DNA of 64,000 nucleotides from CAYUIG01 sp964444685. GTDB taxonomy: Bacteria; Gemmatimonadota; Gemmatimonadetes; Longimicrobiales; RSA9. The stretch spans positions 1-64,000 of the forward strand of contig CAYUIG010000011.1 of the NCBI GenBank assembly GCA_964444685.1, given 5' to 3'. Each line of letters starts with the position of its first letter. Position 1 is the stretch's first letter. Made by a program: the position numbers and the translations under genes. Under the pieces are notes generated by a model, which saw only the letters and a list, made by a program, of their open reading frames with translations, was not told the DNA's origin and made no database searches. Shown here piece by piece: positions 6,976 to 15,482 of the stretch.

Positions 6976-8294
6976 CCATGGCGACGCCTGCGACGCATCA
7001 CCCCGGCCCGCGACCCCCTGTGTCACGTCCGACTGTCGGCGCACCGATGGGCCTGGCCGCTGCGCAGGCGCCGCCCTTCTTGCTGCCCGGCGAACACTTC
7101 GCCGCCGCGCTCGGCTTCCTCATTCTCGGCGCGATCGGTCTCGTCGTGAACGCGCCGGACCTCGCACAGGGCTTCTATCCATCGCAGCGCGTGATCGGCA
7201 CGGCGCACATGTTCACGCTCGGCTGGATCACGACATCCATCATGGGCGCGCTGTACCAGTTCCTGCCGGTTGCGCTCGGCCGTCCCATCGCATCCGTGCG
7301 TCTCGCGCACATCACCTTCGCGCTCTACGTGCCCGGCCTGCTCGCGTTCATTGCCGGCCTGGTCTTCGGACGACCGACCGCGATGCTCGCCGGTGCGGCG
7401 ACGTTCGGAACGGGCGTGCTTCTGTTCGCAGGCAATCTCGGCTGGACGCTGCGCCGCGCGGAGAAGCGCGACGTGACGTGGTGGGCTCTGGCACTGGCCG
7501 CGACCTTCCTCGTCATCACGCTGGTCTTCGGCATCGCCCTCGCCGGCAATCTGCGCTGGGGCTACCTGGGCGGTGAACGCTACACGGCCGTCGGCACGCA
7601 CATGCATGTGGCCATCGCGGGCTGGGTGCTGCTCGTGATGGTGGGCGTCGCGCAGCGGCTGCTGCCGATGTTCCTGCTCAGCCACGGCGCCGGCGACCGC
7701 TACGCGAAAGCCGCGGTCGCGCTGATCGGATCCGGCGCGGGCGTGCTGGCGGTGCTGCATCACGCGCCCGCGCTCTTCAGTCGCTGGCTGCCGGCGCTGC
7801 TTGTCATTGCCGGCCTGCTCTGCTTCCTCGAGCAGGCGCGACGCTTCTACCGCCTCCGTCATCGCCCGAATCTGGATCCCGGGATGCAGCTGGCGGCGGC
7901 GGGCCTCATGCTGCTCGGTGCGGCGATCGCGGTGGCCGCTCCCGTTCTCGCGGGTGTCGCGAGTCCGCGCGTGATGACGGCGTACGCGGCGTTCCTGCTC
8001 CTCGGCATCAGCCTGTTCGTGGCAGCGCACTACTACAAGATCGTCCCGTTCCTCGTCTGGTACCATCGCTTCGGCCCGCTCGCGGGCCGACAGCCGGTGC
8101 CGCGCGTTGCGGAACTGTACTCGGCACGCTTCGCCAATGCCGCGGCCGCACTGCTCCTCATCGGCGCCACGCTGCTCGCCACGGCGATCGGCTTCGGCTG
8201 GGGCACGGCCGCGCGCGCGGGCGCACTGCTGTTCGCCGCCGGCGTCGGGACGGAAGCGCTGCAGATGATCGCTTTGTCGCGGAGGCGCCCGTGA
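6972..8294 (+). CDS. Polytopic membrane protein resembling heme-copper oxidase subunit I
   Basis: A 440-residue protein with about twelve transmembrane helices and His residues in repeated settings within them: GTAHMFTLGWITTSIMGALYQ, HITFALY, THMHVAIAGWVLLVMVG, VLHHAPALF and HYYKIVPFLVWYHRFG. This pattern recalls subunit I of cbb3 oxidases and NO reductases or NnrS-type heme proteins, although no complete Cu-B motif is evident. It probably binds heme in the inner membrane, but the reaction is not predictable. The ATG overlaps the mrp stop by four bases, and its own TGA overlaps the GTG of the DUF59 gene by four, so it is firmly part of this operon. The N-terminal 30 residues are Pro-rich and cytosolic. 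Confidence 0.65.
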   Translation: MTMATPATHHPGPRPPVSRPTVGAPMGLAAAQAPPFLLPGEHFAAALGFLILGAIGLVVNAPDLAQGFYPSQRVIGTAHMFTLGWITTSIMGALYQFLPVALGRPIASVRLAHITFALYVPGLLAFIAGLVFGRPTAMLAGAATFGTGVLLFAGNLGWTLRRAEKRDVTWWALALAATFLVITLVFGIALAGNLRWGYLGGERYTAVGTHMHVAIAGWVLLVMVGVAQRLLPMFLLSHGAGDRYAKAAVALIGSGAGVLAVLHHAPALFSRWLPALLVIAGLLCFLEQARRFYRLRHRPNLDPGMQLAAAGLMLLGAAIAVAAPVLAGVASPRVMTAYAAFLLLGISLFVAAHYYKIVPFLVWYHRFGPLAGRQPVPRVAELYSARFANAAAALLLIGATLLATAIGFGWGTAARAGALLFAAGVGTEALQMIALSRRRP

Positions 8295-8584
8295 GCACGC
8301 GTGAACCGCCGCTCGACATCGTGTGGGATGCGCTGCGCACGGTGATCGACCCCGAGATCGGTCTCGACATCGTCACGCTCGGCCTGGTCTACGACCTCGA
8401 GGTCACAGGCACGAAGGTGCGCGTGACCTACAGCCTGACGACGCCCGGCTGTCCGCTCGAGGCGCACATCACGAACGGCATCCGCCAGGCGCTCGCACTC
8501 GTTCCCGATGTCGAGGAAGTGGAACCGAACCTCGTGTGGGACCCTGCGTGGCACCCCGGCATGATCAGGCAGCCGTCATGGTGA
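8291..8584 (+). CDS. DUF59/MIP18-family metal-sulfur cluster assembly protein
   Basis: A 97-residue single-domain DUF59 protein, related to SufT and PaaD. It shows DPEIGLDIVTLGLVYD (residues 20-35) and TTPGCPL with the conserved Cys54, the residue linked to Fe-S maturation in this family. It ends in a short Trp/His-rich tail. It starts with GTG overlapping the previous stop by four bases and overlaps the next gene's ATG by seven. The operon therefore carries two DUF59 domains, one free and one fused to Mrp. A role in handing Fe-S clusters to a dedicated client in this operon is likely but unproven. Confidence 0.88.
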   Translation: MSTREPPLDIVWDALRTVIDPEIGLDIVTLGLVYDLEVTGTKVRVTYSLTTPGCPLEAHITNGIRQALALVPDVEEVEPNLVWDPAWHPGMIRQPSW

Positions 8585-9354
8585 TCCGCAGGAACGACCG
8601 CATCTCCGACGTGCTGCGGAGCGACGAATCGCTGATCGACGTCCTGGTCGCGCTCTCGCCCGCGTTCGAGCGGCTCCGGAATCCCGCGATGCGCAAGGTG
8701 ATGTCGCGGCTGGTGACCGTCGAGCAGGCCGCGCGCATGGCGAACGTGGATGCCGACCTGCTCGTGGCGCGCCTGAACGGACACGCACTCGGCATCCCTG
8801 CGGAAACGACGGAGGAGAATCCATTGGAAGCGACGGCACCGGACATTCCCGAGGAACGGATCGTCGACCTGGACGTGCGCGAGGATCTGCGCAACGGCCG
8901 GGAGCCGTTCAGCCGCATCATGGCCGCCCGCCGCGAACTGCCCGACGGCGGCGCGCTGCGCGTGCGCGCCATCTTCGAGCCCGTGCCGCTGTATCGCGTC
9001 ATGGAGAAGCAGGGGCTCCAGTACTTCACGGAGGAGCTCGGCCCCGAGGACTGGCGCGTCTGGTTCTTCGCAGCGGAAGCCGCGCCCACTTCAGACGCTG
9101 CAGCGCCCGCCCGGGACTCCGAAGACGCGGGTGAAGGCGTGATCGTCCTGGACGTGCGCGGCCTGGAGCCGCCCGAGCCGATGGTACGCACGCTCGCCGC
9201 GCTCGAGGAGCTGCCGGACGGCGCGACGCTCCTCCAGATCAACGTGCGGGTGCCGCAGTTCCTGCTGCCGCTGCTCGAGGAGCGCGGCTTCACGTACGAG
9301 GTGCGGGAGCAGTCGCCCGACCTCGTCCGTCTGTTCATCCGCCGGGCGCAGTGA
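8578..9354 (+). CDS. DUF1858-like plus two DUF2249 domains
   Basis: A 258-residue soluble protein in three parts. Residues about 4-70 form a helical DUF1858/ScdA-N-like segment (ISDVLRSDESLIDVLVALSP, RLVTVEQAARMANVDADLLV). A first DUF2249 domain spans about 95-165 (IVDLDVREDLRNGREPF to EDWRVWF) and a second about 185-255 (VIVLDVRGLEPPEP to DLVRLFIRRA). An Ala/Ser/acidic linker joins the two. DUF2249 domains resemble the TusA/SirA fold and occur with denitrification, NO-detoxification and Fe-S genes, but their chemistry is unknown. I start at the ATG at 8578, which overlaps the DUF59 gene, because the upstream frame is only its shadow. No Cys in a TusA-like CPxP motif is visible. Confidence 0.82.
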   Translation: MVIRRNDRISDVLRSDESLIDVLVALSPAFERLRNPAMRKVMSRLVTVEQAARMANVDADLLVARLNGHALGIPAETTEENPLEATAPDIPEERIVDLDVREDLRNGREPFSRIMAARRELPDGGALRVRAIFEPVPLYRVMEKQGLQYFTEELGPEDWRVWFFAAEAAPTSDAAAPARDSEDAGEGVIVLDVRGLEPPEPMVRTLAALEELPDGATLLQINVRVPQFLLPLLEERGFTYEVREQSPDLVRLFIRRAQ

Positions 9355-9385
9355 GTGACCGGCACCATAACCCTGGAGACCTGAG

Positions 9386-9625
9386 ATGTCCGACCTGAAG
9401 ATACTGGACGTGCGCGTGATCCCGCCGCGCGAGAAGCATCCGACCATCTTCAACACCTTCGCAGCGCTCGCGCCGGGCGAGACGTTCGTGCTCGTCAACG
9501 ATCACGACCCGAAGCCACTGCGCTACCAGTTCGAGTTCGAGCACGCGGGCCAGTTCGCGTGGGAATACCTCGAGCAGGGTCCCGCCGTCTGGAAGGTCGC
9601 GATCTCGCGCGTCGAGAAGTCGTGA
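9386..9625 (+). CDS. DUF2249 domain protein, first single-domain copy
   Basis: A 79-residue protein consisting of one DUF2249 domain: ILDVRVIPPREKHPTIFNTF, a central LVNDHDPKPLRYQFEFEHAG and the closing WEYLEQGPAVWKVAISRV. The NDHDPKPLRYQF motif is the family's most conserved segment. The ATG at 9386 follows CTGGAGACCTGAG, a usable ribosome site. Its stop overlaps the GTG of the following TIM-barrel gene. It is very similar in design to the last gene of the operon, so the locus probably holds a duplicated pair. Function is unknown; a small carrier or partner protein in cofactor or sulfur handling is a guess. Confidence 0.85.
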   Translation: MSDLKILDVRVIPPREKHPTIFNTFAALAPGETFVLVNDHDPKPLRYQFEFEHAGQFAWEYLEQGPAVWKVAISRVEKS

Positions 9626-10176
9626 AGCTCGGGCTGAGCTCCGCGGCCGCGCCGGCCGCGCACTTCGACGATCTCATCGCAACCTGCGCACGGCGCGGCC
9701 TCGCGGCTCTCGAGCTGTGCGCGGGTGATGGCCACGGCATCGGTGCGCCGGACGGTCCGGATGCAGGTGATGCCGCACGCCGCGCGCATCAGGCGGGCAT
9801 TGCCGTCACCGCTATGCGNNNNNNNNNNNNNNNNNNNNNNNNNNNNNNNNNNNNNNNNNNNNNNNNNNNNNNNNNNNNNNNNNNNNNNNNNNNNNNNNNN
9901 NNNNNNNNNNNNNNNNNNCTCGATGCCGCCGGTGATCGGCTCGAGCACGTCCAGCTCATGGGCGGCGGTCCCGAGTCCGCGATGCATGAGGGCGCCGGTA
10001 TCGGCGAGGCGATGTCGGTGCTGGCGATGTCGTCGTACAACGGGACGTTCGTGATTCGGCCCAGCTCCTCGCGCTACCGCATCGCGTGGGAACGCTGGCT
10101 GGACCTGCGCGGCGGCTGGGGCTGCGGCAGCAAGCCGGACGCCGCATCGCACATCATGATTCGAGGAGAAGGATGA
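9622..10176 (+). CDS. Sugar-phosphate isomerase/epimerase-like TIM-barrel protein
   Basis: The two ends of a probable xylose-isomerase-like TIM-barrel protein separated by a 100-N gap. The N-terminal part (MKLGLSSAAAPAAHFDDLIA, RGLAALELCAGDGHG) has the typical first strand and helix, and the C-terminal part has HVQLMGGGPESAMHEGAGIG and a final RGGWGCGS. Members are usually 240-290 residues, so about 100 residues are hidden by the gap and its length is unreliable. It starts with GTG overlapping the DUF2249 stop by four bases and ends overlapping the next ATG by four. Possible metal ligands (E, H, D) cannot be checked. Its link to Fe-S or heme genes is unusual for this fold. Confidence 0.65.
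   Translation: MKLGLSSAAAPAAHFDDLIATCARRGLAALELCAGDGHGIGAPDGPDAGDAARRAHQAGIAVTAMXXXXXXXXXXXXXXXXXXXXXXXXXXXXXXXXXXLDAAGDRLEHVQLMGGGPESAMHEGAGIGEAMSVLAMSSYNGTFVIRPSSSRYRIAWERWLDLRGGWGCGSKPDAASHIMIRGEG
9819..9918. other. Assembly gap (100 N) inside the TIM-barrel gene
   Basis: Exactly 100 undetermined bases, the same size as the gap in mrp, so the length is nominal. The frame happens to continue, but the true distance is unknown and an extra gene boundary inside the gap cannot be excluded. Confidence 0.95.
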
Positions 10177-10415
10177 AGACCGTAGTCGATCTGGACGTGC
10201 GCCCCGTCGAGCCGAAGGACCGGTTCGAAACGATCATGGCGGCGTACGACGGCCTGGACGCGGGACAGACGCTGGAGCTGACGGTCGACCACGACCCGAA
10301 GTGCATGTACTACACGCTCATGGCCACACACGGCGACGGCACGTTCCGCTTCGAGTACCTCGAGGACGGACCGGAGACGTGGCGCGTGCACGTCACGAAG
10401 ACGATCTCAGCCTAG
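10173..10415 (+). CDS. DUF2249 domain protein, second single-domain copy
   Basis: An 80-residue DUF2249 protein: VVDLDVRPVEPKDRFETIMA, TVDHDPKCMYYTLMATHG and FEYLEDGPETWRVHVTK. It differs from the first copy by a Cys in the DHDPKCMYY motif, where the other has DHDPKPLRY, so the two may not be interchangeable. It starts with ATGA overlapping the TIM-barrel stop, preceded by GAGGAGAAGG, a strong ribosome site. It is the last gene of the operon; the converging minus-strand gene ends three bases away. With this copy the operon encodes four DUF2249 domains. Function is unknown. Confidence 0.85.
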   Translation: MKTVVDLDVRPVEPKDRFETIMAAYDGLDAGQTLELTVDHDPKCMYYTLMATHGDGTFRFEYLEDGPETWRVHVTKTISA

Positions 10416-10418
10416 CGT

Positions 10419-11294
10419 TCAGCGGCCGCTGTGCGTGCGGCGCCACGCCGACACGCGCGTCGCGCCGCGTTCCTCGCCCAGCACATCGAACGCGCGCGCA
10501 CGCTGCACCGTTTCGTCCGTCACGAGGTCGGTGATCGTTACGGTCATCGTGTAGCTCCCGCGCGACAGCGACGCATCCACCCGCCGCAGCTCGGCAAGCG
10601 TACCATCCTCCCGCGGTGCGGCCTCGCCTGTGAAGCGCAGACGGATCGGCTCCATCGGCGCGGCATCGGCCGAATCGGTGCGCTCGATCGCGATCTCCGT
10701 ACGGTACTCGTGGCCGTGCGGCAGGTTGTAGATCTCGTAATAGATGTCGAACGCCGCGGGCGGGAACGCGGTCGTCGGCAGAATTGCGAGCGTGACGTCA
10801 CCGCGCTCCCAGCCACCCTCCGCGTGCGGGTTGCCGAACGCAATGTCGCTGAGCATGAGGCGGCTGCCACGGTAGTCCGGAATCGGGAACGGCTCCGTAT
10901 AGAGCTGGCCGATGCCGGGCGCCGTTGCATCCATCATGAGCACGCGATGGCGCGTCGTGCGTGACGGCGGCGCGGTCAGGGACACGTGCGTATACAACAG
11001 ATGCTCGTCCTCGAGCGGACGCTGCACATCCACGTACACCGTGTCGTGCGTGTTCGAGACCGTCTTCCGCGTGGAGTCCGCCAGCACCAGCGTGACACTG
11101 AAGCGGTAGCGCAGCGCACCATTGGCCCGCTCGGTTTCGAGGTGCCCGGCCTCGACCGCGAAGGAGGTGACCACCTCCGTGCTGCCGCCCGGCCCCCGGA
11201 ACGTGTACAGGTCGTAGAAGAACGGCAGCGGCGGCGACGGCGCAGCCGCAGCCACTGCGAGCAACGGAAGCAATGCGAGACGCCGCAACGTCAT
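10419..11294 (-). CDS. Secreted beta-rich protein of unknown function, GWxTD-like
   Basis: A 291-residue protein with a signal peptide (about residues 1-18, LALLPLLAVAAAAPS) and a mature part that appears to be all beta structure. Strand-like segments such as YRFSVTLVLADSTRK, GDVTLAILP and FDIYYEIYNLPHGHEYRTEI recall the non-catalytic part of GWxTD-domain proteins common in related phyla. No enzyme motif is visible. Its ATG overlaps the stop of the adaptor gene by four bases, so it is translated with the export operon and may act in the envelope with it. The assignment to the GWxTD group is weak; 'unknown exported protein' is the safe reading. Confidence 0.7.
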   Translation of the reverse strand: MTLRRLALLPLLAVAAAAPSPPLPFFYDLYTFRGPGGSTEVVTSFAVEAGHLETERANGALRYRFSVTLVLADSTRKTVSNTHDTVYVDVQRPLEDEHLLYTHVSLTAPPSRTTRHRVLMMDATAPGIGQLYTEPFPIPDYRGSRLMLSDIAFGNPHAEGGWERGDVTLAILPTTAFPPAAFDIYYEIYNLPHGHEYRTEIAIERTDSADAAPMEPIRLRFTGEAAPREDGTLAELRRVDASLSRGSYTMTVTITDLVTDETVQRARAFDVLGEERGATRVSAWRRTHSGR

Positions 11295-12397
11295 GACCCC
11301 GCTGCCTCCACGCGCACGCCGTCGTCGATCTCGTTGGACGGGTGCACGACAACTGCTTCGCCCTCCGCGAGGCCGTCGACCACCTGGGTCTGAAGGCCGG
11401 CCTGCTGCCCGATCGTAACGGTGCGACGGCGCGCGCGTCCATCCTCGACGACGAACGCGGCCCAGCCATCACCCACGCGGAACAGCGCCGCGCTCGGGAC
11501 CTGAAGTACGTTCTCGCCCTGCCATACCACGAACCGCGCGAGCACGCGATACCCGGCGCCGAGCCGCCCGGGGGGCGCGGCGAGCGATGCGACCACGACG
11601 ACGCGCTGCTCCTCGACACCCAGTGATGAGATCGTAGTGAACGCCTGCGGCTCGACGCGCGTGACCACGGCCTCGAGCTCTTCTTCGCCGCCCCACTGGT
11701 CCAGACGGACGCGCGTGCCGGGATGGATGCGGACGGCATCCTGGGAAAGGACGTCCGCGCGGATCTCGAGGGCATCGATGTCGCCGATGACGAGGAGCGT
11801 GTCCCCGGGGAGGACGTTCCCCTCGCTCCGCCGGCGCACGGTCAGCACCCGGCCGGCCACGGGCGAGCGCAGCACATCGGCCACCGGCAGGTTGGCCTGG
11901 CCCTCGGTGCCTCGCAGCGCCGCACGTGCGGCGGCGAGCTCGGCATCCGCGCGCTCGGCTTCCGCAATGGCCTGGTCGAGGGCCTGGCGGGTGGCCGCGT
12001 CGCTCTCCACGAGGCGGGCGAGCCGGTCCCGCTCGGTCGCGGCGCTGGCCGCGGCCGCCTCGGCTGCGCGCACCCGCGCTGCCGCCTCCGCGCGTTCCGC
12101 AGGAGCGAGCACCGGCGTGCGCGGCGGTTCGAGCGCTGCCACCGCCTGACCCGCGGTCACCGCATCACCTGCTTCGAGCTCGATGCGCCGCACGAACGCA
12201 GCGACCGGCGCGGTGATGGCGAAGCGCTCGACCACCTCGGTTCGGCCCTCCTCTTCGATGATGACTGCCAGCGCACCGCGGCTCACCGTCGCTGTCTGAA
12301 CCGGCACGGGCTCCGGCAGGAAGGACCAGACGAGGAGCGCGAGCACCATCAGTGCGACGGCGCCGATCAGGATGCGCTTGCGGGTCAGCCGTGGCAT
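11291..12397 (-). CDS. HlyD/MacA-type periplasmic adaptor of the ABC exporter
   Basis: A 368-residue membrane-fusion protein: one N-terminal anchor (about residues 8-27), a lipoyl-like half (FAITAPVAAFVRRIELEAGD), a long Ala/Glu/Arg coiled-coil hairpin (about 105-165), the second lipoyl half (VLRSPVAGRVLTVRRRSEGN) and beta-barrel and membrane-proximal parts ending in VVHPSNEIDDGV. Such adaptors bridge an inner-membrane transporter and a TolC-like channel. It follows the FtsX permease without a gap and precedes the secreted protein with a 4-bp overlap. With the ATPase, permease and TolC genes it completes a MacAB-TolC-like machine. The substrate is not predictable. Confidence 0.9.
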   Translation of the reverse strand: MPRLTRKRILIGAVALMVLALLVWSFLPEPVPVQTATVSRGALAVIIEEEGRTEVVERFAITAPVAAFVRRIELEAGDAVTAGQAVAALEPPRTPVLAPAERAEAAARVRAAEAAAASAATERDRLARLVESDAATRQALDQAIAEAERADAELAAARAALRGTEGQANLPVADVLRSPVAGRVLTVRRRSEGNVLPGDTLLVIGDIDALEIRADVLSQDAVRIHPGTRVRLDQWGGEEELEAVVTRVEPQAFTTISSLGVEEQRVVVVASLAAPPGRLGAGYRVLARFVVWQGENVLQVPSAALFRVGDGWAAFVVEDGRARRRTVTIGQQAGLQTQVVDGLAEGEAVVVHPSNEIDDGVRVEAAGS

Positions 12398-14761
12398 CTA
12401 TTGCCTCGTCTTCAGGACGGCGATCAGATCGAGCCGCCAGAGTTTGTGCCGAACGATCCACGCCGAAACGGCCGCAGCGGCCAGCACGATAAGAGCCGCG
12501 AGGCCGAACGTGCTGCGGCCGAGAACGAGCGGGAAGCGGTACAGGTCCGTCTCCACCGCCTCGACGAGCCCGGCACTGGCCGTCCCGCCCAGCAGGAAGC
12601 CTACGGGAATCGCGAGCAACGTCAGGATCGCCAGCTCACCCAGCAGGATCCACGCGATCTCCCCGCGCATCAGCCCGAGCACGCGCAGGCTCGCCAGTTC
12701 GCGGTCCCGCTCCGAGAGCGAGATGCGCGCGGCGTTGTACACCACGCCGAACGCAATGACACCGGCGAACAGGCTCATGATGAAGGTCACCGTGAGCATG
12801 CTGCGCTCCACCGACTCCTGGAACGTCTCGATGGTTCGTTCCTGCGCGAGGATCCCCGCCACCCGCGGCCGGTCGCGCAGCGCCGCGTTCAATGCATCGG
12901 TCTGACGCACATCCGTCATCAGCAGCACACCCGTCACGGCCTGACCCTCGCCGGCCAGACGGTTCAGCGCGTCGAGCTGCATGTACGCGGCTATGCCGAC
13001 GTACTGCTGCGCCACGGCGGCCACCGGGACGGCGCGCGTGCGGCGCGCGCCCTCGCGCACTTCAACGATCAGAGTATCACCGGGCCGGGCGCGCAACAGC
13101 TCGGACAGACGGTCGGTGAGGACAATGCCGTGCGGCGGCACCTCGATCGGCTGGAGACGCGTGTCGATGATGCGGCGCAGCCGGCTGTCGGACGGCAGCC
13201 CCTCGATCGTCGTGTCGTAGCGACGATGCTCGTGACGCAGCCGCGCCGGGACCATGCGCGCTGGCTCGGCGTATCGCACACCGTCGAGCGCTGCGATCTC
13301 GTACACGGCGGCCCTCGATGACGGACTCGTGAACGTCACGGTGACGTCCTGGCTCAGGGCCAGGCCGTACTCGATGCGGAGCACGCGCTGGAACGCATCG
13401 CTGAAGAACAGCCCCATGATGAGGACGGCGCACGACGACGCGATCCCGATGATCGTGAGCAGCGCGCGCACGGGCTGCCGCTCGAGGTTGCGGACGATCA
13501 TGCGCGACGGCTGGTCGAGCCAGCGCTCGAGGCCGAGCCGCTCCACGAACGTGCGGCGGTAGATGGGCGGCGGTGCCGGCCGCATGGCGATCGCAGGCGA
13601 GAGACGTGCGGCGCGCGCCGTCGCACGAAGCACCCCCACGAGCGCAGCCACTGCAGTCAACACGACGGCACTCACGATCACGCTCACATCCGCCGAGTAC
13701 TGCAGCTCCGGGAACCGATAGAACTCGAGGTAGATGCCTCCGAGCAGGGACCCGAGCCAGAACCCGAGGACGATCCCGCCCGCAGCGCCGGCGAGGGCCA
13801 CCAGCATGACGAGCTTGGCGTAATGGACAGCTACGTCCACGTTCCCGTAGCCGAACGCCTTGAGCACGCCGATCTGCTCGCGCTGGAGAGCGACGAGTCG
13901 TGTGACGACGACGTTGAGCAGGAACGCCGCGACGCCGAGGAAGATGATCGGCAGCAGCGTCGAAATCATGCGGAGCTGATTGAACTCCTCCGAAATGAAG
14001 AAGTGCGACGGCTGGTCCCTGCGCGCGAACGCACCCGTGCCGCCGTACGGCGCAAGGATGCGGTCGACGCGCGTCAGCACATCGTCCATGACCGCGCCGG
14101 GGCCGATCGTGAACGCCGCGTCGTTGAACGCGCCTTCCATGTCGTAGGCAGCGGCCAGCGCGTCATGGCCCATCCACAACACGCCGAAACGTTCCGGATC
14201 CGGGAAGAGCGAGCCCGGCTGCACCTGGAGCACATGCTCGGGAGAGAGTGCAATGCCGACGATCGTCAAAGTGCGACGACGCCCGTTCACGATCGCGGCG
14301 AGCTCGTCCCCCGCGCCGAGGTCGTGCGCCTCCGCGAACGACTCGTTCGCCAGCACCTCGCCTTCGCGGCCCGCTGCGGGCAGGCGGCCGGAGCGGATGA
14401 ACAGCCGATTGAGGCCCGGCTGGCGGTCCTCCGGTACGGAGACCAGCAGTCCCGACACGGGCTCGCCGAAGCCCGGCACCTCCAGGTTCACCGGCGCCGT
14501 CACGCGCAGCTCGACCTCGGCAACGCCCGGCACGCGGCGCAGGCGGTCGCCGACGAAGAGCGGCGCGCGCCGCACCGTGGCGAAGCCGTCCGCAAAGCGG
14601 TACTCGCGGTAGTAGTCGTCCAGCGTGCGCTGGAGCGACTCCATGATGCCGCGCATGGCCACGTAGGTGGTCACGCCGGCGAGCACGATGAACGCGATCG
14701 CGACCGCCTGTCCGCGCATGCCCCACAGATCGCGCACGAGCTTCCGGTCGATCGCCCTCAT
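12398..14761 (-). CDS. FtsX-like ABC permease with two FtsX domains
   Basis: A 787-residue permease. An N-terminal helix (about residues 17-37) is followed by a large periplasmic domain, three helices of a first FtsX domain (about 265-390: STLLPIIFLGVAAFLLNVVV), a further helix near 430 (LLTIIGIASSCAVLIMGLFF), a second periplasmic domain, and the final FtsX domain (about 655-775: FIMSLFAGVIAFGVVYNAAR to the last helix). This double-FtsX form is found in exporters of lipids, lipoproteins or peptides and not in solute uptake. It lies one base from the ATPase stop and directly abuts the adaptor start. One polypeptide probably supplies both halves of the membrane channel. Confidence 0.9.
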   Translation of the reverse strand: MRAIDRKLVRDLWGMRGQAVAIAFIVLAGVTTYVAMRGIMESLQRTLDDYYREYRFADGFATVRRAPLFVGDRLRRVPGVAEVELRVTAPVNLEVPGFGEPVSGLLVSVPEDRQPGLNRLFIRSGRLPAAGREGEVLANESFAEAHDLGAGDELAAIVNGRRRTLTIVGIALSPEHVLQVQPGSLFPDPERFGVLWMGHDALAAAYDMEGAFNDAAFTIGPGAVMDDVLTRVDRILAPYGGTGAFARRDQPSHFFISEEFNQLRMISTLLPIIFLGVAAFLLNVVVTRLVALQREQIGVLKAFGYGNVDVAVHYAKLVMLVALAGAAGGIVLGFWLGSLLGGIYLEFYRFPELQYSADVSVIVSAVVLTAVAALVGVLRATARAARLSPAIAMRPAPPPIYRRTFVERLGLERWLDQPSRMIVRNLERQPVRALLTIIGIASSCAVLIMGLFFSDAFQRVLRIEYGLALSQDVTVTFTSPSSRAAVYEIAALDGVRYAEPARMVPARLRHEHRRYDTTIEGLPSDSRLRRIIDTRLQPIEVPPHGIVLTDRLSELLRARPGDTLIVEVREGARRTRAVPVAAVAQQYVGIAAYMQLDALNRLAGEGQAVTGVLLMTDVRQTDALNAALRDRPRVAGILAQERTIETFQESVERSMLTVTFIMSLFAGVIAFGVVYNAARISLSERDRELASLRVLGLMRGEIAWILLGELAILTLLAIPVGFLLGGTASAGLVEAVETDLYRFPLVLGRSTFGLAALIVLAAAAVSAWIVRHKLWRLDLIAVLKTRQ

Positions 14762-14762
14762 G

Positions 14763-15482
14763 CTACCACTTCAGCTCCCGCGGCGACTTCCGCTCCGCGT
14801 TCTGCTCGATGCGTACGATGCGGCCGTCACGCAGATGGATGATCCGCTGCGCCATCGACGCCTGCACGGCGTTGTGCGTGATGATCGCGGTCGTCGTGCC
14901 CAGCTCGCGGTTGACCGTGTCGATCGCATCCAGGACGAGCACACCGGTCTCGGAGTCGAGCGAGCCCGTGGGCTCGTCGCACAGCAGCACGGCGGGCCGC
15001 TTCGCGATGGCGCGCGCGATGGCGACGCGCTGCTGCTCGCCACCGGAGAGCTGCGCAGGGAAGTGGTCGAGTCGCGCGCCGAGGCCCACGAGTTCGAGTG
15101 CTTCGGCCGGGTCCATCGGATTGCGCGCGATCTCGGTCACGATCGCCACGTTCTCACGCGCGGTGAGGCTCGGGATCAGGTTGTAGAACTGGAAGACGAA
15201 ACCGACGTGATGCCGGCGGTACTGCGTAAGTTCGCGATCGTCCGCACGCGTGATGTCGCGGCCGCGATACAACACCTGCCCGTTCGTGGCCGTGTCGAGG
15301 CCGCCGAGGATGTTGAGCAGCGTCGACTTCCCGCTGCCCGATGCGCCGAGCAGCACGACGAGCTCGCTCTCGTAGAGCTCGAGGTCGATGCCGCGTAGCG
15401 CATGCACCTCCACCTCGCCCATGACGTACACCTTCGTGACGCCGCGGGCCTGGAAGACCGGTTCGCGGCGGGTATCTACCAC
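14763..15482 (-). CDS. LolD/MacB-type ABC transporter ATPase
   Basis: A 239-residue ATPase of the MacB/LolD group. It has Walker A GASGSGKST, a Q-loop in VGFVFQFYNLIP, signature LSGGEQQR, Walker B VLLCDEPTG and the switch His in IITHNA. It powers the FtsX permease encoded next, one base downstream of its stop. I place the start at the GTG at 15482, overlapping the last codons of the TolC gene by seven bases; this gives the expected RGVTKVYVMGEVEVHALRGI N-terminus. A much longer opening in the same frame upstream is Arg/Gly-rich shadow of the TolC gene. The overlap indicates translational coupling. Confidence 0.92.
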   Translation of the reverse strand: MVDTRREPVFQARGVTKVYVMGEVEVHALRGIDLELYESELVVLLGASGSGKSTLLNILGGLDTATNGQVLYRGRDITRADDRELTQYRRHHVGFVFQFYNLIPSLTARENVAIVTEIARNPMDPAEALELVGLGARLDHFPAQLSGGEQQRVAIARAIAKRPAVLLCDEPTGSLDSETGVLVLDAIDTVNRELGTTTAIITHNAVQASMAQRIIHLRDGRIVRIEQNAERKSPRELKW

